Under the pieces are notes generated by a model. It saw only the letters and a program-made list of their open reading frames with translations, was not told the origin of the DNA and ran no database searches. 15,256 bases of DNA, from contig DEPC01000069.1 of NCBI GenBank assembly GCA_002358555.1, positions 1 to 15,256 on the forward strand. Reading direction: 5' to 3'. Below are positions 6,996 through 13,602 of the stretch, piece by piece; positions within the stretch are counted from its first letter, which is position 1; every line of letters begins with the position of its first letter. Source of the DNA: Hungatella sp. UBA3402 (GTDB taxonomy: Bacteria > Bacillota > Clostridia > Lachnospirales > Lachnospiraceae). The position numbers and the translations under genes are program-made.

Positions 6996-7163
6996 GCGCA
7001 CCCCATGCGCCGTCTTAGCGGCATACTTCCTCTGCTATGCAACAAAGAGTCCGGCTTGCTGGACTCTCGCGCCGGAGCGCGGCTGCAACAGCAGCCATTT
7101 TCCTTATGCGCATAGTGCGCATCCCCAAAGGGTTTTGCTTTATAGGACGCAATTTCCTATAAA
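6996..7163. repeat. Hairpin-array element, copy 1 (dapA leader)
   Basis: About eight small inverted repeats are packed into 168 bases: GCGCA/TGCGC (6996-7010), GCCG/CGGC (7009-7022), GCATA/TATGC (7021-7040), AGAGTCC/GGACTCT (7046-7067), CGCG/CGCG (7068-7081), GGCTGC/GCAGCC (7081-7096), ATGCGCA/TGCGCAT (7106-7122) and TTTATAGGA/TCCTATAAA (7139-7163). The right-hand part, 7081-7163, recurs at 13313-13397. It lies between the riboswitch terminator and the dapA ribosome binding site. GC content here is well above the neighbouring sequence. It resembles a dispersed palindromic repeat of Lachnospiraceae, from memory; its function is unknown. Confidence 0.75.
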
Positions 7164-7187
7164 AAAAGGGCCAGCCAGAGCTGGTCC
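7161..7187 (-). terminator. Intrinsic terminator of the dapA lysine riboswitch
   Basis: GGGCCAGC (7168-7175) and GCTGGTCC (7180-7187) form an 8-bp stem with one G.U pair and a 4-base loop. On the minus strand it runs into seven U (7161-7167). It lies 13 bases beyond the P1 stem of the riboswitch, the expected expression-platform position. A perfect CTTAAAG/CTTTAAG repeat (7187-7203) bridges the P1 3-prime strand and this stem and may take part in the switch. Confidence 0.9.
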
Positions 7188-7200
7188 TTAAAGATTCTTT

Positions 7201-7368
7201 AAGTAGCTCCCCATCCGGCTTCGGATGACAGTCATAGAACTCTTTGCCCTATGCCCAGATTCATACTGACAGGCAGTACTCCTCTTCGGCGCTCTCCCTT
7301 TCTGCTGCCATCGACTGCACCTGCTGCATCCGGCGGTTTACTCATGATTCGCGCGACCTCTACTCTTT
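7201..7368 (-). ncRNA. Lysine riboswitch (L box) controlling dapA-dapB
   Basis: Read on the minus strand, this segment carries the L-box landmarks in order: AGAGTAGAGGTCGC at the 5-prime side of P1, GAGTAAACC, AGAAAGGGAGAGCGCCGAAG, CTGGGC, then ACTGTCATCC and GGGGAGCTACTT closing P1. P1 pairs GAGTAG (7361-7366) with CTACTT (7201-7206), including one G.U. The order and spacing match the B. subtilis lysC aptamer as I remember it, and the length (168 nt) is right. An intrinsic terminator follows and dapA is the next gene. Lysine binding is expected to stabilise P1 and favour termination. The promoter could not be placed with confidence. Confidence 0.93.
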
Positions 7369-7454
7369 ATTTTAGGTATTTGCGAAACTCAAATTCTGTT
7401 AGAATATGCTCTCAATGTAGACTTGACTTTTGCAATCACCTACTGTTTATTTTC

Positions 7455-7669
7455 TTGACATCCCCTACAGCTAAAGCAGGAGAATTCTTGCATCAGCCAC
7501 TGCTGCATTGGCTGATGCCTTAGGGTATCTCAATGTCTTACGCAGTGTCCACAAGCTAGTTTATACGGTTCCCGTATGCTCTATAGTGCAGTCGTGTTTA
7601 TGCTGACTACAGCCGCAACCCTTTGTTTCGTTTGTCCATCTTCCATTACTTGCGTAAATTCGATGGACA
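7455..7669 (-). mobile_element. IS200/IS605-type end with omega-RNA-like scaffold, no transposase genes
   Basis: On the minus strand this stretch ends in an imperfect hairpin (CTCCTGC, loop TTTAGCT, GTAGGGG) followed by ATGTCAA. That is the form of an IS605-family right end and of the 3-prime end of TnpB guide-RNA scaffolds. Just upstream are a perfect 10-bp hairpin GCATCAGCCA/TGGCTGATGC (7490-7518) and a GAA-loop hairpin ATACGG/CCGTAT (7563-7577). At the other side an 8-bp hairpin TGTCCATC/GATGGACA (7633-7669), with inner TTAC/GTAA, could be the left end. No tnpA or tnpB of useful length remains. This fits a MITE-like derivative or a decayed copy. Recognition of the right end is from memory of clostridial elements. 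Confidence 0.6.
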
Positions 7670-7703
7670 TGTTTTATATTCTAATATGTTTATACTACCA
7701 TTC

Positions 7704-8204
7704 TTAATTCCCTTTGTCAACTTCCAGATAATCAATGGTGGAAATAACATCTACATAGGAGCGAAGTTGTTCTGGAAACGATCTGCCAGTGAGTATTAGT
7801 TCCATATCATCAGCCTTGCCGTTAATCAACTTCTCAAAATCTTCCATTCCTACAATATTCCGTTCTACAACTCCTAAAACTCCATCTAGAATCAATAAAT
7901 TACATTCTCCTGTGGCTATAACCTTTCTGGCAAAATTAAATCCATTGCGGATATTGAGCAGTTCTTCTCTCTTTTCTTCTTCAGAAAGGACTTCAAAATA
8001 TGTGTCTGCCTTCTCAAACCGAAATACCTTAAATCTGGGCTCCATGCATTTTAATACATCTAACCCTTCCTGATGGCTACCTCTTAAAAATTGAATCATA
8101 ATGACGTTTTTCTGTCGGGTCAATGCGGCTACCCCTCTTCCAATAGCAAGAGCTGTCCTAGCAATGCCAGTACCACATATGACTTCCACTTCACCACGTT
8201 TCAT
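7704..8204 (-). CDS. CobO/BtuR-like P-loop protein with degenerate Walker motifs
   Basis: A 166-residue relative of ATP:cob(I)alamin adenosyltransferase (CobO/BtuR family): VIMIQFLRG (34-42), VFRFEKADTYFEVLSEEEKREELLNI-type middle, NGFNFARKVIATGECNLLILD (88-107) and ILTGRSFPEQL (137-147) all match lachnospiral CobO-like proteins as I remember them. The nucleotide loop is broken: CGTGIARTA (10-18) stands where relatives have CGEGKGKTTA, one residue shorter and without the Lys. The acidic partner is also changed, LDG (106-108) instead of LDE. ATP binding, and so corrinoid adenosylation, is doubtful; it may be a non-catalytic homologue. I chose the ATG at 8204 because AGAGGTG lies seven bases upstream; the frame extends 20 codons further, without a ribosome binding site. 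No other cobalamin gene is in the window. Confidence 0.72.
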   Translation of the reverse strand: MKRGEVEVICGTGIARTALAIGRGVAALTRQKNVIMIQFLRGSHQEGLDVLKCMEPRFKVFRFEKADTYFEVLSEEEKREELLNIRNGFNFARKVIATGECNLLILDGVLGVVERNIVGMEDFEKLINGKADDMELILTGRSFPEQLRSYVDVISTIDYLEVDKGN

Positions 8205-8294
8205 TCTTTTGCACCTCTTTTTATCTTCTGGCTTGCCTACACCACAGTTTCCAATCTCAGGCATGCCCTAAACGATAAACTACATCGTTCGCAT

Positions 8295-8323
8295 ATCGTA
8301 GCATAGTTTCACGAATTTTGCAA
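8295..8323 (-). promoter_or_regulatory. Sigma-A-type promoter for the CobO-like gene
   Basis: On the minus strand, TTGCAA (8318-8323), a 17-base spacer and TACGAT (8295-8300), with a TGC extension before the -10 and an AT-rich stretch upstream. Transcription would start near 8288, leaving a leader of about 84 nt with a small AACGAT/ATCGTT hairpin. Confidence 0.68.
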
Positions 8324-8378
8324 GGTTTCTTACGATTTTATAACAGTTTTAATAAAATTTTTATACCAGAAACACCAT

Positions 8379-9005
8379 TTATTCCCCAAATTCCAGCTTA
8401 CTCACGGAAACTTCATAGGCTGTCCTCTTTTCACATTCACTGTCGCTAAGTTTCTTGGTGTATTCCCGACTCTGAACACGCCCCCAGATGCGCACCCTAG
8501 CCCCCACTTCAAATCCGGCTGCATATCTTGCATTTCTCCCCCATGCAATACAAGGAATGTAATCAGACTTTCCATAAGGACGATTCACTGCCAACAAGAT
8601 ATCTGCAATTTCCCTGCCTAAAGGTGTTTTTCGATAAATGGGGACTTTACAAATATATCCATCCAAAAATATTTGGTTGGTTTTTGTATAATCTGTAAAT
8701 TCGTCCATAAAATTGATTTCTCTTACAAAAACAGATAATACTAATCGGTTCTTAGCCCCCTCGTGGCGGTTATAAGAACGAAATTGACCGATGGCCTCCA
8801 CTGTACAGCCTATGTAATCCTCCTCTACATTTAAGAGACGTTCTGATACCATCAGTGGAATAATATCCGATTGTTCACTTAAACGGCTGACCTCCAAATC
8901 TACTACATAAAATCCTTCGCCAAATACCTCATGACTAAATGAAAAACCAGATACCACCTTTCCAATGACTGTAACCTTGTTGTTTTCAATCGCTTTTTCT
9001 GACAT
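8379..9005 (-). CDS. Tandem OB-fold, SSB-like protein
   Basis: 208 residues from the chosen start. Two halves look like diverged copies of one OB-fold of the single-stranded DNA-binding type: residues 10-99 (VTVIGKVVSGF, YVVDLEVSRLSEQSDIIP, CTVEAIGQFRSYNR, LSVFVREINF) and 111-206 (QIFLDGYICKVPIYRKTPLG, ILLAVNRPYGKSDYIPCIAWGRNAR, ARVRIWGRVQSREY, EVSVSKLEF). The second is closer to canonical SSB, including the DYIPCIAWGRNA strand. No acidic DDDIPF tail, the protein-interaction tip of housekeeping SSB, is present. A role in single-stranded DNA or RNA binding is likely but not proven. The ATG at 9005 follows GAGGAG seven bases upstream; the longer frame to 9119 lacks a site. It is divergent from the chemoreceptor gene and unlinked to replication genes here. 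Confidence 0.8.
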   Translation of the reverse strand: MSEKAIENNKVTVIGKVVSGFSFSHEVFGEGFYVVDLEVSRLSEQSDIIPLMVSERLLNVEEDYIGCTVEAIGQFRSYNRHEGAKNRLVLSVFVREINFMDEFTDYTKTNQIFLDGYICKVPIYRKTPLGREIADILLAVNRPYGKSDYIPCIAWGRNARYAAGFEVGARVRIWGRVQSREYTKKLSDSECEKRTAYEVSVSKLEFGE

Positions 9006-9028
9006 AGTATTTCTCCTCTTCAAATCCC

Positions 9029-9061
9029 TATTATTAGTTTTTTGCCTTGCAGCTAATAATA
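9029..9061 (-). repeat. Inverted repeat in the leader of the SSB-like gene
   Basis: TATTATTAG (9029-9037) and CTAATAATA (9053-9061) are perfect complements around a 15-base loop. The structure ends about 23 bases before the ATG at 9005 and just upstream of the ribosome binding site. It could be an operator or a weak RNA hairpin; the AT-only stem makes chance plausible. Confidence 0.4.
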
Positions 9062-9287
9062 ATTGTATGCTGTGGAAAGTTATTCCATGATAAAAACCGT
9101 TCGTTTCCTTTCGACACAAATTTTCAGTTTAAACTTTTATAAAAATCATTTCTTTTTTTATACTAAAAATTTATTTTTATACTTAACATCATAAACCACA
9201 GTCTAGCTGTATTGTCAACAAAGATTCATGAAAAATCATAAAATATTAACAATCTATGGCAATATTTATGCGAATTAGACAAAACAG

Positions 9288-9316
9288 TTGAAATTTTAAA
9301 CTACTTCCCCTATACT
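9288..9316 (+). promoter_or_regulatory. Sigma-A-type promoter for the chemoreceptor gene
   Basis: TTGAAA (9288-9293), a 17-base spacer and TATACT (9311-9316), followed by about 40 nt to the ATG at 9363. The flagellar sigma pattern TAAA with GCCGATAA was not seen. Confidence 0.72.
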
Positions 9317-9362
9317 TAATCTATCATCATTTTACTATTTTTCACAGGAGGATAACAATTTC

Positions 9363-11240
9363 ATGAAAAAAATTTTCACTAAACGCCTTTTTATCTATAT
9401 GTTGGTGGCACTTCTCTTTACAATTACAGCTCTATTTGCATTAGAGACTTTGACAAACAAAAAAAATAATACCACTAACAGTTTTGATAAACTGGAAGAA
9501 GTAAAGGAAAAGTTATCCGCCAATGAGCAGAATATAGCACAGCTCACAGCAAATTTAAGTGAAGATAATCTTGCTAAAACCAGAGCATTTGCAGATATGC
9601 TTGCCGCTGATAAATCCATTAATGGCAATGTTGACAGACTCAATGAAATCAAAGATAGACTAATAGTAACAGAACTACATATTATTGATGAAGAAGGGAT
9701 TATTACCAGCAGCACGGTTGATGAGTATATTGGTTTTGATATGAAAAGCGGGGAACAATCCAATGCATTCATGGTAATTGTTGATGACCCTTCTGTTGAA
9801 ATTGTACAAGAACCGCAGGTAAATGCAGCAGAAGGCATAGTAATGCAGTATATTGGTGTGACAAGGACAGATGAAAAAGGACTTGTTCAGGTCGGTGTAC
9901 GACCAGAAGTTTTAGAAAATATGCTTGCTGGCACAGAACTTCCAGTTGTCTTAAAGCAGATTGACTTTGGAGAAAAAGGTTATGTCTATGCCATTGACTC
10001 TCAAAGTAGACAAATCTTAGCCCATCCAAATACAGCCCTAATTGGTACTTCTGCTATCAATGCCGGATTTCCATCAAAATTGATAGGAACAGGCAGGGCA
10101 AAAATCAATGGTGTAAATGGATATTATGTGTCAGAAGAATACCAAGGTAAAATAATTGGTACCTTCATGCCTTCCAATGAGTATTATAAGGACCGTACTA
10201 ACCAAACTATAGTCGTTTCTATCAGTATGCTTCTTATCTTTGGAGTCTTACTGTGTATGATTAATTTGATGGTGGACAGAAAAATTGTTCGAGGGATTAA
10301 CCGTATCTGCGAATCTATGAAAAAAATTGCAGAAGGAAATTTTGATATCACTGTAAATGAACAGGGAAATCCAGAATTTACTCAGCTCTCAGAGAGTATC
10401 AATAAAATGGTAGATGGCATCCGTCAGAATATCAAGGAAAATGAACTGCTCTTAGAACGACAAAAAGATGATGTCAGACAAAATCGAGTGCTGATCCAAA
10501 ATATAAAAAATGCATGCTCAGATTTGCAACATGCTTCCAGTGAAACATTAGAAAATGCAGGTAATATTTCTCATGGTACAGAAGAACAGGCAAAAGCCGT
10601 GGAAGACTTAAAGCAAATTATGTCACAATTAACACAGGAACTAAATAATAGTATGAATGTTTCCGTGGAAGTGACAACAGCAACAGGAGATACAGAAAAG
10701 CAAATCCTAGAAACACAGTCACAAATGGAACAGTTAAAAAACTCTATGCAGAATATCAGCGATATGTCTTTATCCATTGAACAAATTATCGGTGAAATCA
10801 ACTCTATTGCACAGCAGACCAATATCCTTTCCTTAAATGCTTCTATTGAAGCTGCAAAAGCTGGTGAGATGGGAAAGGGATTCGCTGTTGTAGCAACACA
10901 GGTTGGTGAACTTGCTTCCCGAAGCTCTCTCGCCGCAAAAGAGACAAATGAACTGATTACGAATTCCATCCATGCTGTAGAAAATGGCAAAGAAATCACT
11001 AATCAAACGGTAAGAGCATTTGATACTGTGGTGAAAAATATCAAAAAAGCAAGTTATGATATGGAAGGAATTATGGGAATGGTGCGACACAATGTAGACA
11101 CTGTGACAGATGCTGTCAGCCAAATTGGAAGAATTTCCGATGTTGTAGAACAAAATGTGCAAATCTCTCAAGATACAAAACAAGTGTCTTCTGATATGGC
11201 AGATATTACAGGAAAACTTCTCAAAATGGTACATGCTTAA
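9363..11240 (+). CDS. Methyl-accepting chemotaxis protein
   Basis: A 625-residue membrane chemoreceptor. TM1 spans about residues 9-27, followed by a large extracellular sensor (about 28-280) that looks like a Cache-type domain, with KGYVYAIDSQSRQILAHPN (205-223) typical of the membrane-proximal part. TM2 spans about 283-303, then a HAMP region (about 305-358). The cytoplasmic coiled coil bends at the conserved tip IAQQTNILSLNASIEAAKAG (482-501) and GKGFAVVATQVGELASRS (504-521), which binds CheA and CheW in known receptors. The ligand is not predictable. No C-terminal CheR-binding pentapeptide is seen. The start has AGGAGG about 11 bases upstream, a rather long gap. No other chemotaxis or flagellar gene is in the window, so it is an orphan receptor. 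A bidirectional terminator follows. Confidence 0.95.
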   Translation: MKKIFTKRLFIYMLVALLFTITALFALETLTNKKNNTTNSFDKLEEVKEKLSANEQNIAQLTANLSEDNLAKTRAFADMLAADKSINGNVDRLNEIKDRLIVTELHIIDEEGIITSSTVDEYIGFDMKSGEQSNAFMVIVDDPSVEIVQEPQVNAAEGIVMQYIGVTRTDEKGLVQVGVRPEVLENMLAGTELPVVLKQIDFGEKGYVYAIDSQSRQILAHPNTALIGTSAINAGFPSKLIGTGRAKINGVNGYYVSEEYQGKIIGTFMPSNEYYKDRTNQTIVVSISMLLIFGVLLCMINLMVDRKIVRGINRICESMKKIAEGNFDITVNEQGNPEFTQLSESINKMVDGIRQNIKENELLLERQKDDVRQNRVLIQNIKNACSDLQHASSETLENAGNISHGTEEQAKAVEDLKQIMSQLTQELNNSMNVSVEVTTATGDTEKQILETQSQMEQLKNSMQNISDMSLSIEQIIGEINSIAQQTNILSLNASIEAAKAGEMGKGFAVVATQVGELASRSSLAAKETNELITNSIHAVENGKEITNQTVRAFDTVVKNIKKASYDMEGIMGMVRHNVDTVTDAVSQIGRISDVVEQNVQISQDTKQVSSDMADITGKLLKMVHA

Positions 11241-11258
11241 CTCTAAATAGATAAAGAT

Positions 11259-11314
11259 AAAAATCCGCGGCTTATGCGAAAAGAGTATTATTTTCACATA
11301 TACTGCGGATTTTT
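11259..11314. terminator. Bidirectional terminator between the chemoreceptor gene and typA
   Basis: AAAAATCCGC (11259-11268) and GCGGATTTTT (11305-11314) form a perfect 10-bp outer stem. An inner ATGCGAAAA/TTTTCACAT pairing with one mismatch extends it. A- and T-tracts on both sides let it stop transcripts from both convergent genes. Confidence 0.85.
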
Positions 11315-11373
11315 ATATCTTGTTGATATCTTCTTAATTCATAAAATATAAATATTCTTTTATATTATTATCT

Positions 11374-13206
11374 CTAATTTTTCTTAAAGGATGCTCTTTT
11401 GCGCATAGTTGGGTCTAAAATCCGTTTTCTGATACGAAGATTCTTAGGAGTTACCTCCAGCAGCTCATCGGTATCAATAAAATCTAAGCACTGTTCTAGA
11501 CTCATATCTTTGGGCGGAGTCAGCTTCAATGCCTCATCTGCACTCGAAGAACGAGTATTCGTCAATTTTTTAGTCTTGCAGACATTAATTTCAATATCTT
11601 CAGATTTTGGATTTTGACCTACTACCATTCCAGAATATACTTTTACTCCTGGTCCAATAAACAATATTCCCCGTTCCTGGGCGCCGAATAACCCATACGT
11701 AATGGATTCGCCACTCTCATAGGCAATTAGAGAGCCAGTCTTTCTGTAGCTTAAATCCCCCTTGTATGGAGCATACCCGTCATAAATAGTATTCAGTATG
11801 CCGTTTCCCTTGGTATCGGTCATAAATTCACCTCGATATCCAATCAATCCCCTTGCAGGAATGGAAAACTCTAGCCTTGTATATCCTCCATTTGCAGGAC
11901 TCATGCCCTGTAGCTCTCCCTTCCTGGAAGTGAGCTTCTGAATCACAGAACCAGAGAATTCCTCTGGCACATCAATATAAGCCAATTCCATTGGTTCCTG
12001 TTTCTGATTCCTCTCATTAAATTTATATAATACCTCTGCCTTGCTGACTGCAAATTCATATCCTTCTCTGCGCATATTTTCAATCAACACAGATAGATGC
12101 AGTTCCCCTCGCCCAGACACCTTAAAGCAATCTGGTGAGTCTGTTTCCTCTACTCTAAGACTTACATCGGTATTTAGTTCTCGAAACAATCTCTCCCTTA
12201 AATGTCTGGAAGTCACATATTTTCCTTCCTGCCCAGCCAGAGGACTGTCATTAACCATAAAATTCATGGCAATTGTAGGTTCTGATATCTTTTGAAAGGG
12301 AATTGCCTCTGGATTCTCCGCAGAACATAAGGTATCGCCAATATGAAGGTCTGTAATTCCAGAGATAGCAACAATAGAGCCAATCTTAGCCTCTTGAACT
12401 TCTATCTTATTTAATCCGTCAAATTCATACAGCTTGCCAATTTTTACTTTCCTCATAGTTTTAGGGTCATGATGATTTACCAAAGCACATTCCTGATTGA
12501 CACGAATGCTTCCGTTATCCACTTTCCCAACTCCGATTCGTCCTACATATTCATTATAATCAATAGTGCTGATTAAAACTTGAGTTCCTGACTCTGGGTC
12601 TCCTTCTGGTGCTGGAATATGCTCAATAATTGTTTCAAACAATGGCTGCATATCTACTTGTTCATCTTCCAGATTCCGCTTAGCATAACCTTCCCTTGCA
12701 GATGCAAATAAAAATGGACAGTCAAGCTGTTCATCGGAAGCATCCAAATCCATAAGAAGTTCTAAAATTTCGTCAACTACTTCCTCTGGCCTTGCTTCTG
12801 GTCGGTCAATCTTATTGATGCACACAATCACTGACAAATCAAGTTCCAATGCTTTGCGCAACACGAATTTAGTCTGAGGCATAGCTCCCTCATAGGCATC
12901 TACCATCAAAATAACACCATTAACCATCTTAAGGACTCGCTCTACTTCTCCGCCAAAGTCAGCATGACCTGGAGTATCAATAATATTAATTTTTGTGTCC
13001 TTATAAAAGACTGCTGTATTCTTAGACAGAATCGTGATACCCCGTTCCCGTTCAATATCATTGGAATCCATGACCCGTTCTGCTATCTGCTGATTAGCTC
13101 GAAATACTCCACTCTGCTTTAATAATTCATCTACTAGAGTTGTTTTGCCATGGTCAACATGAGCAATAATCGCAATATTTCTTACATCTTCTCTTTTCAT
13201 CTTCAT
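11374..13206 (-). CDS. typA: Ribosome-associated translational GTPase TypA/BipA
   Basis: 610 residues, full length for TypA/BipA, a translational GTPase that binds the 70S ribosome at the EF-G site and supports ribosome assembly and stress or cold adaptation in studied bacteria. GTPase motifs are intact: G1 AHVDHGKTT (15-23), G2 RGITI (55-59), G3 DTPGHADF (77-84), G4 NKID (131-134) and a G5 SA near residue 168. Domain II, the EF-G-like domains and the BipA-specific C-terminal domain follow, with the family segment PARGLIGYRGEF. The ATG at 13206 has only a weak purine-rich site; the in-frame ATG at 13200 is an alternative. The leader is remarkable: strong promoter, near-immediate terminator, then a copy of the hairpin repeat. 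It ends against a terminator shared with the chemoreceptor. Confidence 0.97.
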   Translation of the reverse strand: MKMKREDVRNIAIIAHVDHGKTTLVDELLKQSGVFRANQQIAERVMDSNDIERERGITILSKNTAVFYKDTKINIIDTPGHADFGGEVERVLKMVNGVILMVDAYEGAMPQTKFVLRKALELDLSVIVCINKIDRPEARPEEVVDEILELLMDLDASDEQLDCPFLFASAREGYAKRNLEDEQVDMQPLFETIIEHIPAPEGDPESGTQVLISTIDYNEYVGRIGVGKVDNGSIRVNQECALVNHHDPKTMRKVKIGKLYEFDGLNKIEVQEAKIGSIVAISGITDLHIGDTLCSAENPEAIPFQKISEPTIAMNFMVNDSPLAGQEGKYVTSRHLRERLFRELNTDVSLRVEETDSPDCFKVSGRGELHLSVLIENMRREGYEFAVSKAEVLYKFNERNQKQEPMELAYIDVPEEFSGSVIQKLTSRKGELQGMSPANGGYTRLEFSIPARGLIGYRGEFMTDTKGNGILNTIYDGYAPYKGDLSYRKTGSLIAYESGESITYGLFGAQERGILFIGPGVKVYSGMVVGQNPKSEDIEINVCKTKKLTNTRSSSADEALKLTPPKDMSLEQCLDFIDTDELLEVTPKNLRIRKRILDPTMRKRASFKKN

Positions 13207-13312
13207 AGACTTTTCTCTTCTTTCCTCTAAAAAATATACCTTGTGTGCAAAGCAGACTATAGGTTACTCTCCCCGTACATCCAGTAAGAAAATGACCCTT
13301 TACTTGCTGCGT

Positions 13313-13397
13313 TGCTGCGACAGCAGCCATTTTCCTTATGTGTGCAGCGCGCATCCACCGAAGGTTTTTCGCTTTATAGGACGCAATTTCCTATAAA
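13313..13397. repeat. Hairpin-array element, copy 2 (typA leader)
   Basis: This segment matches 7081-7163 over its whole length with scattered substitutions and short gaps. Shared blocks include CAGCAGCCATTTTCCTTATG and the palindrome TTTATAGGA/TCCTATAAA (13373-13397), identical in both copies including its CGCAATT loop. The middle hairpin is ATGTGTG/CGCGCAT (13338-13354), where copy 1 has ATGCGCA/TGCGCAT: pairing is kept through G.U wobbles if the RNA is read from the plus strand. GCTGC/GCAGC (13314-13327) keeps the first hairpin. Confidence 0.78.
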
Positions 13398-13399
13398 GT

Positions 13400-13432
13400 A
13401 AAAAACTAAGGACTCATTTATGCCCTTAGTTT
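13400..13432 (-). terminator. Promoter-proximal intrinsic terminator in the typA leader
   Basis: AAACTAAGG (13403-13411) and CCTTAGTTT (13424-13432) form a perfect 9-bp stem with a 12-base loop. On the minus strand it ends in six U (13400-13405). It starts only about 16 nt after the predicted transcription start, so it either attenuates typA or ends a very short RNA. Confidence 0.8.
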
Positions 13433-13454
13433 CCTGTCTTGTTCACAATTTAAT

Positions 13455-13483
13455 AATATATCATCATCTCAAGCGAATTGCAA
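13455..13483 (-). promoter_or_regulatory. Sigma-A-type promoter for typA or a short leader RNA
   Basis: On the minus strand, TTGCAA (13478-13483), a 17-base spacer and TATATT (13455-13460) preceded by TGA, an extended -10. The predicted start is near 13448. Confidence 0.75.
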
Positions 13484-13602
13484 GAACATTTTTAATCAAA
13501 ACCATCAGGAAATCCCGCACTTCTAAAGTGGAAGATGAATTGTGTTTCCTTTTGCTGCAAATTTAACTAGCACAACGAGTTAAGCTATATTATAACAAAA
13601 TT

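Larger units (their letters stand above)
9006..9362. other. Divergent intergenic region, SSB-like gene / chemoreceptor
   Basis: This 357-base AT-rich gap holds the chemoreceptor promoter (9288-9316) and the binding sites of both genes. It also has a perfect 9-bp inverted repeat TATTATTAG/CTAATAATA (9029-9061, 15-base loop) in the expected leader of the SSB-like gene. No T-tract follows the repeat in that gene's direction, so it is not a terminator. Nothing else was recognised. Confidence 0.6.
13207..13602. other. Intergenic region and typA leader
   Basis: These 396 bases hold, on the minus strand, a strong promoter (13455-13483), a promoter-proximal terminator (13400-13432), and hairpin repeat copy 2 (13313-13397). 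About 100 bases with no recognised feature then lead up to typA. The part nearest the YigZ gene (13484-13602) shows only a small CACTT/AAGTG hairpin, and no clear terminator for the YigZ gene. Confidence 0.65.

Noticed and set aside
7015..7122. 35-codon minus-strand frame in repeat copy 1
   Set aside because: It shares the IRKMAAVAA reading with copy 2 but lacks a ribosome binding site, and the conserved features of the region are hairpins.
6996..7163. CRISPR array
   Set aside because: The repeated units are different short palindromes without a constant direct repeat or regular spacers.
7251..7523. 90-codon plus-strand frame
   Set aside because: It runs antisense through the lysine riboswitch and the IS605-like end, has no ribosome binding site and shows no family resemblance.
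8205..8288. Possible cobalamin riboswitch before the CobO-like gene
   Set aside because: Only an AAGCCAGAAGA stretch resembles a B12 box. The leader is about 84 nt, far too short for the aptamer, and the other conserved elements are missing.
10833..11297. 154-codon minus-strand frame
   Set aside because: It is antisense to the chemoreceptor gene and its terminator, and its His/Phe/Cys-rich translation is typical of a shadow frame.
13154..13354. 66-codon minus-strand frame overlapping the typA start
   Set aside because: It begins inside the hairpin repeat with no properly spaced binding site and overlaps typA out of frame. The similar IRKMAAVAA reading in copy 1 reflects shared repeat DNA rather than a gene.
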